Shown here: piece by piece, positions 63,065 to 64,000 of the stretch
How the letters are laid out: the number at the start of each line of letters is the position of its first letter
How positions within the stretch are numbered: position 1 is the first letter of the stretch
Source of the DNA: Streptomyces albidoflavus
Lineage (GTDB): Bacteria > Actinomycetota > Actinomycetes > Streptomycetales > Streptomycetaceae
Direction of reading: 5' to 3'
DNA length: 64,000 nt
NCBI RefSeq assembly: GCF_000719955.1
Contig: NZ_JOII01000019.1
Location: 53,340-117,339, forward strand
Translations under genes and position numbers: made by a program
The notes under the pieces: model-generated
Seen by the model: the letters and a program-made list of their open reading frames with translations, nothing else
Database searches by the model: none
Told to the model about the DNA's origin: nothing

Positions 63065-63487
63065 TTGAGTCCGATGAGCCAGGCGGCACAGAATCTGAAC
63101 TGGTTGATCACCAATTTCGTGGACAACACCCCCGGGGTGTCGCACACGGTGGTGGTCTCCGCCGACGGACTCCTTCTCGCGATGTCCGAAGGCTTCCCGC
63201 GGGACCGCGCCGATCAGCTCGCCGCGGTCGCCTCGGGTCTGACCTCGCTGACCGCCGGGGCCTCCCGGATCTTCGAGGGCGGCCCGGTCAACCAGACCGT
63301 GGTCGAGATGGAGCGCGGCTTCCTCTTCATCATGTCGGTCTCGGACGGTTCGTCCCTCGCGGTGCTGGCGCACCCGGAGTGCGACATCGGCCTGGTCGGC
63401 TACGAGATGGCGCTGCTGGTCGACCGCGCGGGCGCCGTGCTCACGCCGGACCTGCGCGCCGAACTCCAGGGAAGCCTCCTGCACTAG
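63065..63487 (+). CDS. cvnB: conservon roadblock/LC7 protein CvnB
   Basis: CvnB (140 residues) is a roadblock/LC7-domain protein, the MglB-like partner of the conservon GTPase CvnD. It reads QNLNWLITNFVDNTPGVSHT, then VVSADGLLLAMSEG and GYEMALLVDRAG. It begins immediately after cvnA. A TTG at 63065 has AGGAG 6 bases upstream and is preferred; an ATG three codons later is the alternative. Confidence 0.92.
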   Translation: MSPMSQAAQNLNWLITNFVDNTPGVSHTVVVSADGLLLAMSEGFPRDRADQLAAVASGLTSLTAGASRIFEGGPVNQTVVEMERGFLFIMSVSDGSSLAVLAHPECDIGLVGYEMALLVDRAGAVLTPDLRAELQGSLLH

Positions 63488-63616
63488 CCCGACCCCGCAC
63501 GACGTACGGCCGTACCACCGTCCGATCATCACTCAGCCCGGCCGCTCAAGCCTTCCCCCCACCGCCGGCCTAGTCAGACGGCACGCAGACCCCTTGCTGT
63601 CCCGCCCGGAGGATTC

Positions 63617-64000
63617 ATGACCCCGCCCAGTCCCTCTCACGACCCGTACGGAGCTTCCCAGCATGCCTCGTACGGCGAGGAGGGTGACCAACCGCTGGTC
63701 CGTCCGTACGCGATGACCGGCGGCCGGACCAGGCCCCGCTACCAGCTCGCCATCGAGGCGCTGATCAGCACCACGGCCGACCCGGCGCAGTTGCAGGGGC
63801 TGCTTCCCGAACATCAGCGGATCTGCCACCTCTGCCGCGAGGTCAAGTCGGTGGCGGAGGTGTCGGCCCTGCTGTCGATGCCCCTCGGCGTCGCCCGGAT
63901 TCTTGTCGCCGACTTGGCGGAGGCCGGGCTTGTCGCCATCCATCAGCCCGGCGGCGACGAGAACGCCGGGGGCCAGCCAGACGTGACACTGCTCGAAAGG
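63617..64000 (+). CDS. cvnC: conservon DUF742 protein CvnC (partial)
   Basis: The visible 128 codons encode a DUF742 protein: an N-terminal disordered region, then LVRPYAMTGGRTRP near 27-40, LAIEALISTTA, HQRICHLC and a winged-helix-like SVAEVSALLSMPLGVARILV, which are family marks. The gene runs off the window end. GGAGG lies 4 bases before the ATG. CvnC forms a membrane-associated complex with CvnA, CvnB and the GTPase CvnD, whose gene should follow. Confidence 0.9.
   Translation, partial: MTPPSPSHDPYGASQHASYGEEGDQPLVRPYAMTGGRTRPRYQLAIEALISTTADPAQLQGLLPEHQRICHLCREVKSVAEVSALLSMPLGVARILVADLAEAGLVAIHQPGGDENAGGQPDVTLLER

Noticed and set aside
59630..63532. A 1300-codon open frame on the strand opposite cvnA
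   Set aside because: Such antisense frames are common in very GC-rich coding DNA. The plus strand encodes recognisable CvnA and CvnB domains, and the opposite frame is low-complexity Arg/Ala/Gly/Leu with no domain.

Overview
The window is a piece of a Streptomyces chromosome core. G+C is very high by eye (above 70%), codons end almost always in G or C, GTG and TTG starts are frequent, and the gene order matches what I remember of S. coelicolor from about SCO5601 down to SCO5542, read in reverse. No phage, plasmid, IS element, biosynthetic cluster or CRISPR array is visible. About 60 genes are supported, most on the minus strand.

Layout. 1-4010: the edge of a further gene, a Nudix hydrolase and four type I signal peptidases (sipZ, sipY, sipX, sipW). 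4126-6881: the conserved rpsP-khpA-rimM-trmD-rplS block. 7119-9213: a SprT-like HExxH protein and a divergent methyltransferase. 9472-13470: an FtsH-type protease and ffh. 13955-18146: the nitrogen operon amtB-glnK-glnD with a GlnR-like site. 18336-24495: nsdA, a small Prim-Pol protein, ftsY and the glucose permease glcP. 24650-33741: smc, a small coiled-coil protein, acylphosphatase, a CAP-domain protein, mutM, rnc, rpmF and a YceD-like gene. 33968-40830: a DivIVA-like protein, coaD, rsmD, recG, a FakA/DAK2-type protein and rpmB. 41166-49613: thiD, thiL, a stand-alone RAM-domain protein, a DUF3515 lipoprotein, ddl, gpsA, plsC, cofC, a 68-aa protein and hupS. 49788-54820: a 75-aa protein, leuD, leuC, ndgR, a DUF4188 protein and a MerR-type regulator. 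54892-58706: two tRNA-Glu genes plus a tRNA fragment, a HAD hydrolase running into a tRNA, gltX, a FAH-family enzyme and a repeat-containing small protein. 59327-64000: the start of a conservon (cvnA, cvnB, partial cvnC).

How the genes work together. Protein export and targeting is concentrated here (Ffh, FtsY, four signal peptidases, FtsH). Ribosome parts and maturation (S16, L19, L28, L32, RimM, TrmD, RsmD, RNase III) sit with chromosome maintenance (SMC, HupS, RecG, MutM). Nitrogen sensing (AmtB/GlnK/GlnD) and leucine synthesis (LeuCD with its regulator NdgR) form two clear regulatory modules. Very strong perfect hairpins close most operons.

The least ordinary observations are: an HAD gene whose reading frame has no stop before a tRNA-Glu gene on the same strand; a 27-nt tRNA-Glu fragment with a duplicated leader; an Ala/Gly/Asp-rich insertion of roughly 130 residues in the SMC hinge; and a family of GC-rich intergenic repeats, some bracketed by inverted repeats, whose base composition resembles the SMC insertion. 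The positions of start codons given below are inferred from Shine-Dalgarno (SD) spacing and family length.
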